DNA of 64,000 nt. Source: Litorivicinus sp. Its GTDB lineage: Bacteria; Pseudomonadota; Gammaproteobacteria; Pseudomonadales; Litorivicinaceae. The stretch's first letter is position 1. Each line of letters begins with the position of its first letter. A model generated the notes under the pieces. That model worked only from the letters and a program-made list of their open reading frames with translations. It did no database searches and was not told the origin of the DNA. Location: assembly GCA_028339155.1 (NCBI GenBank), contig JAOLBK010000001.1, forward strand, positions 248,001 through 312,000, read 5' to 3'. Both the position numbers and the translations under genes were made by a program. Positions 1 to 9,315 of this stretch are shown here, one piece after another.

Positions 1-125
1 GAGTCAGCGGCAGATGCAATGACGCTTTTTTGGTATTCTATTCGTTATATAATGTGGTTGTTTTTGATTTTGTTGGTGGATCATTTCGCTGTAGTGTGAT
101 CGGTTGATTCGGTTTCATTACTTAT

Positions 126-470
126 TTATTGGGTCGCCAACTGACCCCAGTAGCTTGCATGTAGAACAACCATTCCAAGTGCCAAAGTGTCAATGGTCCG
201 CTTGTATTTCAAAAATAGTGAGATGGCCACTACGGCAGCTATCCAGCGCGGATCAATGGCTACCATGCCAAATTCTTTAATCAAGCCAATTTCACCTTTG
301 AAAATCCCCGGTACTACCAGTGCGCAGAGTACGGCCGGTGGTGCAAATTCAAGTGCATCCCTGAACCATTGAGGCAGTTGAATATACTTAGACCCTTCGA
401 TAAACGATCCTTTCAAAATAAGAGTTACGAATGCAGCGCTTATAATCGTTAAGAAGAAAGTTTCATTCAT
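126..470 (-). CDS. azlD: AzlD family branched-chain amino acid exporter small subunit
   Basis: The 114-residue product begins MNETFFLTII and has about four hydrophobic helices, which is the size and layout of AzlD. AzlD pairs with AzlC to export branched-chain amino acids or their analogues across the inner membrane. I chose the ATG at 470 because it overlaps the azlC stop codon (467-469) in an ATGA arrangement; the open frame runs further upstream only as a shadow inside azlC. This overlap implies translational coupling. The pairing with a clear AzlC makes the family call firm, but the exact substrate is not shown by the sequence. Confidence 0.85.
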   Translation of the reverse strand: MNETFFLTIISAAFVTLILKGSFIEGSKYIQLPQWFRDALEFAPPAVLCALVVPGIFKGEIGLIKEFGMVAIDPRWIAAVVAISLFLKYKRTIDTLALGMVVLHASYWGQLATQ

Positions 471-1171
471 GAATGAAACCGTTTGACTAAAATTCCCGAG
501 ATGATTCCGGCTATACCACCACCAATGAGACCCAAGTTCATCGGAGCATCGAGAGCCAACCATGAGACGGTTGTGCCGACAACAGCGGCAACGCGGTGAG
601 CTCCGGACTTCAGAGTTCCCAGTGCTAGAGCTAAAAATGTTAGGGGGATCATGAAGTCAAGGGACCAGTAAATGGGTACGATTTGGCCCATTAAGGCTCC
701 GGTAAGAGTGCAAGCCTGCCACAAAATCCATAGTAAAATGGTCCCGCCTGCATAATAGGCGATTCGTTCTGATAACTGCCAACTGTGTAGGGGATAGTCT
801 CGCTGACACACTGCATAGATTTGGTCAGTAAGTCCGTAGCTGGCCAATAGTCTAGTGGCTCTTGGTGCGGCTGAGAGATAAGGCGCCATAGATGCGCTAT
901 AAAGTACATAGCGTAGATTGATGGCCATCACAGTCACGAGAATTACCCAAATGGACGATTCTTGCCCGAGTAGCTGGTATGCGGCAAGTTGTGAGGCGCC
1001 TGCGAACATGAATAATGATCCAAGAGATGCATCGATCCAGCTGTATCCTAGGGTTATTGGTGTTAAGCCGGCAATCAATCCGAACGGAATTATACCGGGA
1101 AGAAACGGTGTTATCGCGTGCATACCGAGAAGTAAGCATCTACGGAGGTTAACTGGTGGGTGATCATGCAT
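467..1171 (-). CDS. azlC: AzlC family branched-chain amino acid exporter large subunit
   Basis: This 234-residue polytopic membrane protein has the AzlC hallmarks near the N-terminus: a PFLPGIIPFGLIAG segment followed by FAGASQLAA and INLRYVLYSAS. AzlC is the large subunit of the AzlCD exporter of branched-chain amino acids in the inner membrane. The frame is open to a TTG at 1177, but the ATG at 1171 is the better start; the ribosome site (AAGA, spacing 8) is weak. It overlaps azlD by four bases, so the two form a minimal operon. No AsnC/Lrp-type regulator is seen next to it. Confidence 0.88.
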   Translation of the reverse strand: MHDHPPVNLRRCLLLGMHAITPFLPGIIPFGLIAGLTPITLGYSWIDASLGSLFMFAGASQLAAYQLLGQESSIWVILVTVMAINLRYVLYSASMAPYLSAAPRATRLLASYGLTDQIYAVCQRDYPLHSWQLSERIAYYAGGTILLWILWQACTLTGALMGQIVPIYWSLDFMIPLTFLALALGTLKSGAHRVAAVVGTTVSWLALDAPMNLGLIGGGIAGIISGILVKRFHS

Positions 1172-1545
1172 TTTCAAAATCTTACAGTAGCTGTTACTGA
1201 ATGCGCCAACATTTGATTATAGCCGACGTATTAGAAATTCATGGCTCGTGCGGATAATCGTGAGCACTTTTTTATAAATTTCTTTTCAAGAATTTTTTAA
1301 TGCTAGACATATTTTTTCGTCGTTTGGCCAACTTTATTTAACCTATGCAAATCGTTTATTTACGATTTTATCGGCTTAATTGTTTAGCGAGTTCATAATT
1401 TCTATCTACTTGAGACATTCTGTTTCGAAAGGCAGTGTTGATATGCAGATAGTCTGGATCGCAGTGAATACATGGAACAATGCCTGTGACTCTTATTTTA
1501 TAGGGGCCACAATGGATTATCAGAGCCAAGAGAGCTCTCATTCTT
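1172..1545. other. Intergenic region, no gene recognised
   Basis: This 374-base AT-rich stretch separates azlC from a small membrane protein gene. A 71-codon open frame on the plus strand (1380-1595) overlaps that gene on the opposite strand, has no ribosome site and no family resemblance, and I do not call it. The promoter for azlCD should lie at about 1180-1300, but I could not fix convincing -35/-10 elements. Confidence 0.5.
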
Positions 1546-1746
1546 TTAGGGGCTGGCTATCAGGTCGAACAATGCTTTCAGGACAAAAATGGTGAAAACT
1601 AGAATTAGTATGCCAACCAATAAGCGGAGCTCAAATTTTATATTTCCGGATCGTCTTGTTACGTCGAAAACTATAAAAAATATATAAGCGAATGAGCTCA
1701 GCACGCATAGTAGTGCGATGATTGCCTCAAATTCGATATTGGTCAT
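1546..1746 (-). CDS. Small two-helix membrane protein, unknown function
   Basis: This 66-residue protein starts MTNIEFEAII and has two hydrophobic segments, at roughly residues 7-27 and 41-60. They are separated by a short basic loop (FDVTRRSGNIKFELR). A strong GGAGG lies eight bases before the ATG at 1746, which decides this start over a codon seven residues upstream. No family was recognised. It sits 63 bases upstream of the divergently expressed side of the AI-2E permease and reads in the same direction. It could be a small regulatory membrane subunit, but that is only a guess. Confidence 0.6.
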   Translation of the reverse strand: MTNIEFEAIIALLCVLSSFAYIFFIVFDVTRRSGNIKFELRLLVGILILVFTIFVLKALFDLIASP

Positions 1747-1809
1747 AATGGATGCCTCCACGACCATTTGGCATATTTGACTGTAGTGATTGTGAATCCT
1801 TGAATCACA

Positions 1810-2856
1810 TTATTTGGAATTCTTCTTCAAAAGACCTCGGTTTGGACGTTCGGGACCGAGCAATATAGCCAGCCAGTAATAGCGAGGAGACTCTTCAAAC
1901 GCCAATTTTGCTGTCATAGTTAATGGAATGGCTAACAGAATACCCACAATTCCGAGAAGCCAGCCCCAGAAAATTAACGACAAAAAAACCACCATTGGAG
2001 ATAAACCGAGCCCTCGTCCTTGCAAGCGTGGTTCAATCACTTGGCCGAGGCCGATATTTACAAACACATAGGCGAGTGAGGTCATGCCGGCTGAACCTAG
2101 CCCGAACTCGAGGAATGCTAAGGTGATTGCGGGAAGGGCGGCAAGAATTGAGCCGAGTGTTGGAATATAGTTAAGCAGAAAAGCAAGTAAACCGAGTACA
2201 AACGGAAAATCTATACCCTCCGCTAAAAGATAAAAGGTGATTCCCACTCCCGTGATTGCTCCGATAAGTGTTTTGATCGCCAAGTATTTGTTTAGATGGG
2301 TCATGAACTGTGCAAATGCAACGAATGGCTCTTGCCCCTCCCTACGGAAAGCAATGCGAACTTTTTCGGGCATGGATGCGGCTTCGGTAAGGATGAACAC
2401 AACGATCAGCAAAATAAGAAAACCATTTGTTAATAGGCTGCCAAGAGCTGTCAATAGATTGGAGACAAGAGTGAATACACCTGTCGTATTGATTAACTGG
2501 CTTAATTGCTTCCCGTCAATTGGAATATCGTAGCTGGCGGCTAAGAGCCATATTGAATCTAATCGGTCATTGAGTCTTGCCTCATAGATTGGTGCTGCCG
2601 CACTGAACGCATTCACAGATCCTCCAATCACCGCACTTACCCCTACGATCACAGCAAGTAACAAGGATAAGACTATGAGGACAGAAAGTGTTGTAGGCAC
2701 ACCCCTTCGTTGCAATCCGACCGTTAGAGGTGCCGATATTAACGCAATGAATAGTGCGACGAGAAGCATCACAATTATGGTGCTGGCTGATTTAATTCCG
2801 GCAATTACTACAACCAGTGCGGCCAAATTGAATAGCCATCTTTCGCCCATGTTCAC
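1810..2856 (-). CDS. AI-2E family transporter (PerM-like permease)
   Basis: The 348-residue product has an N-terminal group of hydrophobic helices, a charged middle part (about residues 70-140), and a second group of helices. The second group contains the family-typical run AFLLNYIPTLGSILAALPA and a C-terminal MVVFLSLIFWGWLLGIVGILLAIPLT. This is the AI-2E/PerM exporter architecture. Members export quorum-signal or other small molecules, or serve as Na+/H+ antiporters, so the substrate cannot be inferred. I start at the GTG (2856), which has an AAGG eight bases upstream; an ATG two codons later is possible. The C-terminus is basic (RGLLKKNSK). Confidence 0.85.
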   Translation of the reverse strand: MNMGERWLFNLAALVVVIAGIKSASTIIVMLLVALFIALISAPLTVGLQRRGVPTTLSVLIVLSLLLAVIVGVSAVIGGSVNAFSAAAPIYEARLNDRLDSIWLLAASYDIPIDGKQLSQLINTTGVFTLVSNLLTALGSLLTNGFLILLIVVFILTEAASMPEKVRIAFRREGQEPFVAFAQFMTHLNKYLAIKTLIGAITGVGITFYLLAEGIDFPFVLGLLAFLLNYIPTLGSILAALPAITLAFLEFGLGSAGMTSLAYVFVNIGLGQVIEPRLQGRGLGLSPMVVFLSLIFWGWLLGIVGILLAIPLTMTAKLAFEESPRYYWLAILLGPERPNRGLLKKNSK

Positions 2857-3200
2857 TTTAAAGACCTTTTGCGTGATTTATAGAGTTTGACTTTAACAAA
2901 GACGGAGTAAGTTGTTTCGAGTAATTGCTACTGATTTCTTTTTCACGGTGATTTGCAGTCCAAATTAAATTTTGAGTATTGGTATGCATACGACTATCTC
3001 GCTTTATTTAATTGTTAAGCTTATTACTTCAGGCATGTTCTTAATTGTAAGTAGCCTCATCTTCACAACATGAGTAAGTCAAAATTGAATCGAAGAGAGT
3101 GAGGTACTATTGCTTTAACGCTCGTTTCCGAAAAATTTATGCCCGCATGCGATACGGTGTTCGGGTACAGTGTGTCTTGTAAAATTGGGAGGGATTCTAG
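2857..3200. other. Divergent intergenic region
   Basis: These 344 AT-rich bases lie between the leftward permease gene and the rightward AlkB-like gene, so they must hold promoters for both. The only clear element is the GGGAGGG ribosome site at about 3188-3194 in front of the alkB-like GTG start. No RNA gene or protein remnant was seen. Confidence 0.5.
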
Positions 3201-3833
3201 GTGCAAGAGCTTAAATATCCTTTTTTTAATCCACAGTGTTGGATTCGCCCTGGATTCAATGCATTTGGGTTGTTTCCATTTGTTTCTCCAAAGCTAATCG
3301 AGAATATTCACGAAGAATTATCCGAATCAATCGACTGGCAGCAAGGGCAGGTTTCTTTGTTTGGACATGATTTTGATGAGCCGAGGCTAACGAGCTGGCA
3401 AGGTGTTGTTACCTATCAATATAGTGGCCGCAAGCTTGGGCCGAGCCCGTGGACACCTGCGATAGATGAATTGCGATTCATGTTAGAGGCCTGTCTTCAC
3501 AAATGGGGTATTGGAACGGCCCGTGGTTTAAATCATTGCTTGTTAAACTGTTATCGAAATGGACAGGATGGTATGGGCTGGCATCGTGACGATGAAGCAT
3601 CACTAGGGCTAAATCCTGTTATTTGTTCTGTATCATTTGGTGCTAAAAGGCGTTTTGCAGTGCGACCTCGTTTAGATCCGAAGAGATCCGAATGGTTGGT
3701 CTTTGAACTTGGCGAGGGTGATTTATTGATTATGTGCGGAGAAACTCAAACCCATTGGGAACATGCATTATTAAAAACAAAAAAAATGATAGGTCCTCGC
3801 TTTAATTTGACCTTTCGTTCGGTGATGGGATGA
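3201..3833 (+). CDS. AlkB/ALKBH2-like Fe(II)/2-oxoglutarate dioxygenase
   Basis: This 210-residue dioxygenase carries the full catalytic set: the HRD iron-binding pair (H128, D130), the distal histidine in THWEHAL (H188), and the 2-oxoglutarate arginines in PRFNLTFR (R200, R206). The HWxHxL and RxNLTFR pattern matches ALKBH2/3-type enzymes more than E. coli AlkB. Such enzymes directly reverse N1-methyladenine and N3-methylcytosine damage in nucleic acids; that role here follows from the family. The start is GTG at 3201 behind a strong GGGAGGG. The stop overlaps the next gene by four bases (ATGA), so the two are co-translated. Confidence 0.88.
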   Translation: MQELKYPFFNPQCWIRPGFNAFGLFPFVSPKLIENIHEELSESIDWQQGQVSLFGHDFDEPRLTSWQGVVTYQYSGRKLGPSPWTPAIDELRFMLEACLHKWGIGTARGLNHCLLNCYRNGQDGMGWHRDDEASLGLNPVICSVSFGAKRRFAVRPRLDPKRSEWLVFELGEGDLLIMCGETQTHWEHALLKTKKMIGPRFNLTFRSVMG

Positions 3834-4531
3834 TGAAAAAACGCGTGCTTTGCGTAATGCATCAACGCAATTCCTCTACAGGTCAGGTAGGTAAGGCTCT
3901 AAAGCAGTTGGGCATCGGTGTTCAGGCTTTGCGCCCTTTGTGTGGGCAGCGAATCCCACGAGATCTTGGTCAATTTGATGGATTGGTGATTTTTGGCGGT
4001 CCAATGAGCGCCAATGATGATCACTTTCCGGGAATTCGGTTGGAACTTAAATTAATCGAACGCTGGATGATGATGGACCGGCCGATTTGGGGAATCTGTT
4101 TGGGTGCGCAATTAATGGCTCGAGTGCTCGGAAGTCTTGTCAGGCCGAGCCATGACAAACGGGTGGAGATTGGTTGGTATCCAATTAAGTCTCTTGGTCA
4201 TGGCAAAGAAATATTTCGATCATTGTCACATGTATATCAGTGGCATCGCGAAGGATTTGAATTACCAAAAGGAACGGAACGTTTGGCAACTGGAATTCAG
4301 GGCGCTGCATTTTCAGAGCAGGCATTTGGGATTGGACGTCATGTGCTTGGGACACAGTTCCATCCAGAGATGCATTCGACCATGATGCAGGGCTGGTTAA
4401 CTCGAGCCGGCCACATGCTCGACTTGCCTGGCGCCTTTGGCGTTGATAACCACTGTATCGGCATAAAGAAGAATTACGCGAAACAATCGGCTTGGGTGAA
4501 ATCGACTTTGGGTCGATGGCTTGAAGGGTGA
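3830..4531 (+). CDS. Class I glutamine amidotransferase domain protein
   Basis: This 233-residue stand-alone GATase1 protein has the nucleophile elbow WGICLGAQ (C90) and the HPE dyad in TQFHPEM (H178, E180), a complete Cys-His-Glu triad. It resembles GMP-synthase-like amidotransferases that act on small metabolites or gamma-glutamyl compounds. The real substrate is unknown, because no synthetase partner is adjacent. Two ATG codons lie in tandem at 3830 and 3833; the first overlaps the alkB-like stop. The pairing with a DNA-repair dioxygenase is probably only operon-level coupling. Confidence 0.82.
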   Translation: MMKKRVLCVMHQRNSSTGQVGKALKQLGIGVQALRPLCGQRIPRDLGQFDGLVIFGGPMSANDDHFPGIRLELKLIERWMMMDRPIWGICLGAQLMARVLGSLVRPSHDKRVEIGWYPIKSLGHGKEIFRSLSHVYQWHREGFELPKGTERLATGIQGAAFSEQAFGIGRHVLGTQFHPEMHSTMMQGWLTRAGHMLDLPGAFGVDNHCIGIKKNYAKQSAWVKSTLGRWLEG

Positions 4532-4618
4532 CTTGGCTTGGAATGATTCAAAGAATTTGCAGTTTTGGTCGATACTGAAAGAATTGTTAATTAGGTGTCG
4601 TAAGGGTCGAGGGATTTT

Positions 4619-5260
4619 ATGCATTTATTGTTATTAGGCTCTGCTCTGGTGTCTCTCGGGTTTCTGCTTTATGGCATGTATCGTTTAAATGAACGCCTTG
4701 GGAGGCTTGAATCTAATCGACATAAAGTCGGTCTGCAAAATGAAAATGCTCAAGCGCCCGCGGGTAGATCCTCCAAAGAGGATGTCTTTCTTGGGCTACG
4801 TGCTGAACTCCTATTCCGAGCAATGGCAGGGGAGGATGAGGTAAATGACTCGTTTTCCGAAGACGCCAGAAAGAGATTTGAATTGATTGTACGCAAGCAT
4901 ATTTTAGCAATTTTGGAGGCGGCACAACAAGAGAATCAGGATGAGATAACCCATCTCAAAACGATTCGAACACTGCGTGGACCTTTTGAATCATGGTTGC
5001 CCCAAGAATTTGTTGAGCAGATTGCTAGCCTTGGAGCAATATTGAGCTCGGGTTCTGAGGATGAGAGTGCCAAAATTGATCTTAATCGAGTTATTGAGGA
5101 TTTATATCTGCGCCTCCAATTAGAACCGCCATCATCCTTTTTAGTCGTTGCTGAACCTGATGGGGGGCTTGGTCAAGAAGAAAAAACCGACGACGATGAT
5201 AATGATGAGGGCGAGCCCGAGCATGCTGGTGATGCTCCTGAAGATAAGCCCAAAACCTGA
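4619..5260 (+). CDS. Membrane-anchored acidic protein, unknown function
   Basis: The 213-residue product has one N-terminal membrane helix (about residues 2-20, LLLLGSALVSLGFLLYGMY) followed by a charged, mostly helical cytoplasmic or periplasmic part. It ends in a very acidic tail rich in D and E (about residues 182-213). A GAGGG lies six bases before the ATG at 4619. I recognise no family. The single anchor and helical region resemble small scaffold or assembly factors, but there is no direct evidence. It follows the amidotransferase by 87 bases and could share its transcript. Confidence 0.6.
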   Translation: MHLLLLGSALVSLGFLLYGMYRLNERLGRLESNRHKVGLQNENAQAPAGRSSKEDVFLGLRAELLFRAMAGEDEVNDSFSEDARKRFELIVRKHILAILEAAQQENQDEITHLKTIRTLRGPFESWLPQEFVEQIASLGAILSSGSEDESAKIDLNRVIEDLYLRLQLEPPSSFLVVAEPDGGLGQEEKTDDDDNDEGEPEHAGDAPEDKPKT

Positions 5261-5656
5261 TTAGTTTTTATTTCGTGCAGAGGCTTTCAGTATCAGAGGT
5301 TTCATCAATATCCGACTGTGAATCTGGCGGCAGTAAGCAACTTCCTTTGTGGGAATTTGCCGATGCTGATGCCATTTAATCATTCTGGTTTTAAAGGGCA
5401 CCGGGAAGGATGGTAAAGAAAGTTCGGTGAGCCTCAATATTTTTTTATTCCGTAAGCAAGTAACTGATCATCTTCATGGACATTGGGCTACTCAATATTA
5501 CTTGGAGGAGCTCTAGGGTCGATCTTTTCATGGGCATCGTTGGGTTTGATCGCCCTAGCGAGCACGTGCAACGCGTTTGTGGCGACTAGGTGTATAGAGT
5601 TGCGGTTGATATGCCTGCGGCCGAGCAATTCTGACCGCAGGTCGATAGTGAGATAT
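5261..5656. other. Intergenic region between convergent genes
   Basis: This gap of 396 bases lies between the acidic membrane protein and the 3' end of amt. It holds an inverted repeat with 7-bp arms (CCTGCGG at 5614-5620 and CCGCAGG at 5635-5641) separated by 14 bases, just downstream of the amt stop. It lacks a T-tract, so it is at most a weak stem. A 69-codon plus-strand frame beginning at 5483 has no family match and runs into amt antisense; I do not call it. Confidence 0.4.
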
Positions 5657-6877
5657 TTAAGTCTCTGGATTTGCTTTTATGCGGTGGATTGATAGATCGG
5701 CACCGTTGAACTCTTCTTCTTCAGTCAATCTAAGCCCCAACGTTATTTTGATAATCCCATAAATGATGAGGCCGCCAATGAGCGCCATAGATACTCCTGC
5801 CACTGTACCAATTAATTGTGCAGTGAATGAAACGCCACCCAATCCACCGAACATGGTTGTTCCAAAAATACCACAAGCAAGGCCGCCCCATGCACCACAT
5901 GCACCGTGCAATGCCCAAACGCCTAGTACGTCGTCAAAGGACTTTTGCTTCGAGCACCACATGAATAACCAGACGAATAGTGCTCCTGCGATCAAGCCAG
6001 TTGCTAAGGCACCTAATGGATGGAATACATCTGAGCCAGCACATACCGCAACAAGTCCAGCTAGGGGGCCGTTGTGTATGAAACCAGGGTCATTTCGACC
6101 GACGATTAGCGCTGCGAATACTCCTCCAACCATAGCCATCAGAGAATTAACAGCCACAAGACCACTAATCCCTTCAACAGCTTGAGCGCTCATGACGTTA
6201 AAACCAAACCAACCTACGGTTAGGATCCATGCACCGAGAGCTAGAAAGGGTATTGAGCTTGGAGCAAAACTAACAATACGATCTTCCTTGACACGGCCAT
6301 TTCTGGATCCGAGCATTAGAACCGCGACAAAGGCAAGCCATCCGCCCATTGCATGAACTACTATTGATCCCGCGAAATCATGAAATCCTGACCCGGTTAA
6401 TTCTTCAATCCAGCTTTGAAAGCCAAAATTTCCATTCCAAATCATCCCTTCAAATAGGGGGTATACGATGGCTACGATAAGAACATTCGCAAGCATCATT
6501 GGCCAGAATACGGCGCGCTCTGCAATGCCACCTGAAATAATCGCCGGGATTGCAGCTGCGAAGGTTACGAGGAAGAAGAATTTAACTAATGCAAATCCGT
6601 TTCCAGCCACCATATCCTCAGCGCCCATTAAAAATCCAGTGGCGTAAGCGACTTGGTAGCCTATAAAGAAATAAGCAATAGTTGATACACCAAAGTCGGT
6701 TAGTATTTTCACTAATGCATTGACTTGATTTTTGTGACGCACTGTTCCTACTTCGAGGAAAGCGAAACCTGCGTGCATAAAGAGTACAAGAATCGCTCCA
6801 AGTAAAAGAAAAAAAGTATCCGATCCGGAAACGATTATATCAATGCGTTCGGCGAGACCTGTGAGTGTCGGCTCCAT
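5657..6877 (-). CDS. amt: Ammonium transporter Amt
   Basis: This 406-residue channel of the Amt/MEP/Rh family has about eleven membrane helices. Family-typical segments visible are FLEVGTVRHKN, the FAGSIVVHAMGG loop with the pore histidine, and VLGVWALHGACGAWGG with the second pore histidine. It moves ammonium or ammonia across the inner membrane. A GGAG lies seven bases before the ATG at 6877. No glnK (PII regulator) gene is next to it, which is unusual because glnK-amtB pairing is common. A TGGCA...TGCA element upstream was considered as a sigma54 site and rejected for spacing. Confidence 0.95.
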   Translation of the reverse strand: MEPTLTGLAERIDIIVSGSDTFFLLLGAILVLFMHAGFAFLEVGTVRHKNQVNALVKILTDFGVSTIAYFFIGYQVAYATGFLMGAEDMVAGNGFALVKFFFLVTFAAAIPAIISGGIAERAVFWPMMLANVLIVAIVYPLFEGMIWNGNFGFQSWIEELTGSGFHDFAGSIVVHAMGGWLAFVAVLMLGSRNGRVKEDRIVSFAPSSIPFLALGAWILTVGWFGFNVMSAQAVEGISGLVAVNSLMAMVGGVFAALIVGRNDPGFIHNGPLAGLVAVCAGSDVFHPLGALATGLIAGALFVWLFMWCSKQKSFDDVLGVWALHGACGAWGGLACGIFGTTMFGGLGGVSFTAQLIGTVAGVSMALIGGLIIYGIIKITLGLRLTEEEEFNGADLSIHRIKANPET

Positions 6878-7167
6878 AATTATTCTCCATCATGTGCGCT
6901 GTTTTGGTGCATTTTATGCCAATTAGATTGTGATACGCACCAATGTAAATCCGAATTCACGGAAGTGGGGCATATTTTTATATTTTGATGAGGAAGAGCG
7001 AAAAGCATGCCAGAACTAGATGTTGTTACGCTGGTATCCTTTTCTAATTAAACTCACTAGCGTTTGTTTTACGATCAGCGCATTAAAAGTTGTTTTTTTG
7101 CCCTACTCAATTTGTTGGTAAATTACTATATTGTCGGTATTTTTTTTGAGATCGATCGGGATTATTA

Positions 7168-8637
7168 ATGCGCCGTACGAAAATTGTAGCTACTTTGGGG
7201 CCAGCGTCTGATCGACCGACCGTCCTTCGTCGAATGATTGAGGGCGGGGTAAATGTTTTTCGACTTAACTTCTCTCATGGGGAGGGAGACGATCATAGGC
7301 GACGCGCTAATGAGGTGCGGAAGATAGCTAAAGAGTTAAATGCGACGGTCGCTGTCTTGGCCGATTTGCAGGGTCCTAAAATTCGAATCGCCTGTTTTAG
7401 AGATGAATTCGTCAACTTAAAGAAAGGTGCTTCCTTTGCACTGGACTCCTCAGTCGACAAAAACGATGGTGATGTTGATCGAGTAGGACTGGATTATCCG
7501 GAGCTGTCAAAAGACTGCTCAAATGGTGATTTTTTACTTCTAGATGACGGACACATAGTCCTCGAGGTGATTCAGGTTTTTTCCACTGGCCGCGTTTGTA
7601 CGGAGGTTGTCCAGGGTGGTAAGTTATCAAATAATAAAGGAATTAATAAGTTAGGTGGTGGCCTCTCAGCGCCAGCGTTAACTGAGAAAGATTATGCTGA
7701 CATGGACATTATTTCCGAGATCGATGCTGACTACGTGGCCATCTCATTTCCTCGTGACGCCAGAGACATGCAGCTAGCTAGAAAAGCGCTCAAGCAGAGG
7801 GGTTCTGATGCGTTTTTAATGGCGAAAATCGAGCGAGCTGAAGCTGTCGCTACCGACATTGGATTAGATGGTCTTATTTTAGCAAGTGATGCTGTGATGG
7901 TTGCGCGGGGGGATCTTGGCGTCGAAATAGGTGATGACGGTCTAATTGGTGTTCAAAAAAAGATCATCGCCCGGTCCCGTGCTTTGGATCGACCAGTAGT
8001 TACAGCAACTCAAATGATGGAGTCCATGATTTCTAGTTCCATGCCAACTCGAGCTGAGATTTTTGATGTAGCAAATGCAGTTCTTGATGGTACTGACGCT
8101 GTTATGTTGTCGGCTGAGACGGCGATTGGGGATTATCCGGTTGAGGTAGTTCTTGCTATGGCTAAAACTGCTGAAGGTGCTGAGTTGACTGACGAGGCTC
8201 AGGCCCTTGGAGCCCGCGTAGATGCGGAATACGGCCGGCGTGATGAGGCGATCGCTCTAGGTGCTATGTATATTGCAGGACACTTGAAGAATCTCTCAGC
8301 AATTATATGCATTACTGAAAGTGGCTCCACCCCTTTATGGATGAGCCGCTCAGGATCTCGGTTGCCCATTATCGCATGGTCAAATCAGCCTAAAACTCTG
8401 AGTAAGATGGCTCTTTTTAGGGGCGTAAGTCCATTGCGATTTGATCCGCCGCCGAGCCAGTCGATGAGTTATGTAGATAAATTGGTCGTAAGAATAGTAT
8501 CGTCTCATTTGAAGCTGCCGAACGATAGTCAAGTAATTTTAACTCGAGGTGACCGGCTAAATATGCCTGGTGGAACGAGTACCCTGAAAATTATGGTAGT
8601 AGGGGACGCTGAAAATGCAGCAGAAAGCACTAGCTAA
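7168..8637 (+). CDS. pyk: Pyruvate kinase
   Basis: The 489-residue enzyme begins RRTKIVATLGPASD and contains the N-terminal substrate motif FRLNFSHG, the active-site lysine region MAKIERAEAV, and the MVARGDLGVEIG signature. It has the C-terminal allosteric domain of full-length pyruvate kinases. It converts phosphoenolpyruvate and ADP to pyruvate and ATP in the last step of glycolysis. The length is as expected (about 470-490). It is a single gene, convergent with a GNAT gene 30 bases downstream. The long D/E-rich B domain, roughly residues 70-165, is normal for the family. Confidence 0.95.
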   Translation: MRRTKIVATLGPASDRPTVLRRMIEGGVNVFRLNFSHGEGDDHRRRANEVRKIAKELNATVAVLADLQGPKIRIACFRDEFVNLKKGASFALDSSVDKNDGDVDRVGLDYPELSKDCSNGDFLLLDDGHIVLEVIQVFSTGRVCTEVVQGGKLSNNKGINKLGGGLSAPALTEKDYADMDIISEIDADYVAISFPRDARDMQLARKALKQRGSDAFLMAKIERAEAVATDIGLDGLILASDAVMVARGDLGVEIGDDGLIGVQKKIIARSRALDRPVVTATQMMESMISSSMPTRAEIFDVANAVLDGTDAVMLSAETAIGDYPVEVVLAMAKTAEGAELTDEAQALGARVDAEYGRRDEAIALGAMYIAGHLKNLSAIICITESGSTPLWMSRSGSRLPIIAWSNQPKTLSKMALFRGVSPLRFDPPPSQSMSYVDKLVVRIVSSHLKLPNDSQVILTRGDRLNMPGGTSTLKIMVVGDAENAAESTS

Positions 8638-8667
8638 TTCCTAATGAATAATCGAAAATAAATTTTA

Positions 8668-9114
8668 TTAAAGATTTTTTTCAAATACTTGGTAATGATC
8701 TGTTGTAAAGCCAAGCACGAGATATGTTTCGTGAGCGCGTACATTAGCTGTTTCTGCGTAGAGCCTGAGCTTAATAGCACCCTCAATACGCGCTTCATTT
8801 TCGACGTGCTTGAATAATCTGCTAAATACGCCCTGTCTTCGATATCTTGGCCATACGTATACACTTTGGATCCACCAGATCAGGCCATTCCGCCAGTCTG
8901 ACCACTCATAGGTTATCATCAGTTGTCCGACGACTTCATCATCTTGTTCGATAACCCAATAAGTGCCTTTATTAGGATCCTCAATAATTGCGCGAATTCC
9001 TGACGCGAGTATTTCAATGTCGAGAATCAGGTCTTCGGTCTCTAAGGCAATTCCTTGATTGCCTTCAATGATTTTTGGAATGTCCTTTTTTCTAGCTTGG
9101 CGGGGTCGATTCAT
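8668..9114 (-). CDS. GNAT family N-acetyltransferase
   Basis: This 148-residue acetyltransferase shows the GNAT core: motif V around IWWIQSVYVWPRYRRQGVFSRL, with the acetyl-CoA pyrophosphate loop RxxGVF, and the C-terminal ANVRAHETYLVLGF segment of motif B. The acceptor is unknown. The frame is open to a GTG at 9123; I prefer the ATG at 9114, although neither has a good ribosome site. It lies 30 bases from the convergent pyk stop and has no clear operon partner. Confidence 0.8.
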   Translation of the reverse strand: MNRPRQARKKDIPKIIEGNQGIALETEDLILDIEILASGIRAIIEDPNKGTYWVIEQDDEVVGQLMITYEWSDWRNGLIWWIQSVYVWPRYRRQGVFSRLFKHVENEARIEGAIKLRLYAETANVRAHETYLVLGFTTDHYQVFEKNL

Positions 9115-9315
9115 GCTATCCACAAGGGTTCAAATATAATTAAATGGTAAAAGATACGTGACGTTCGAAGCTCGCAATAGTCAATTAGAGCATTACATTC
9201 GCGAGTTGTCAGACGCAAGCATTTTGCCAAGTGTGATTTTTAAACAAAATCTATGTGAGCGTTTGTAAGATTATTTCAGTATCGCTGAATTGGATTCTAT
9301 TCCGTCAGGAAAAGC

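Noticed and set aside
1380-1595. 71-codon plus-strand frame upstream of and overlapping the small membrane protein gene
   Set aside because: No ribosome site, no family resemblance, and it overlaps a better-supported gene on the other strand.
5483-5692. 69-codon plus-strand frame between the acidic protein and amt
   Set aside because: TTG start, antisense to the amt 3' end, and no recognisable family.
6908-6922. TGGCA...TGCA element upstream of amt, considered as a sigma54 promoter
   Set aside because: The GG-to-GC spacing is ten bases instead of the required twelve, so it does not fit -24/-12.
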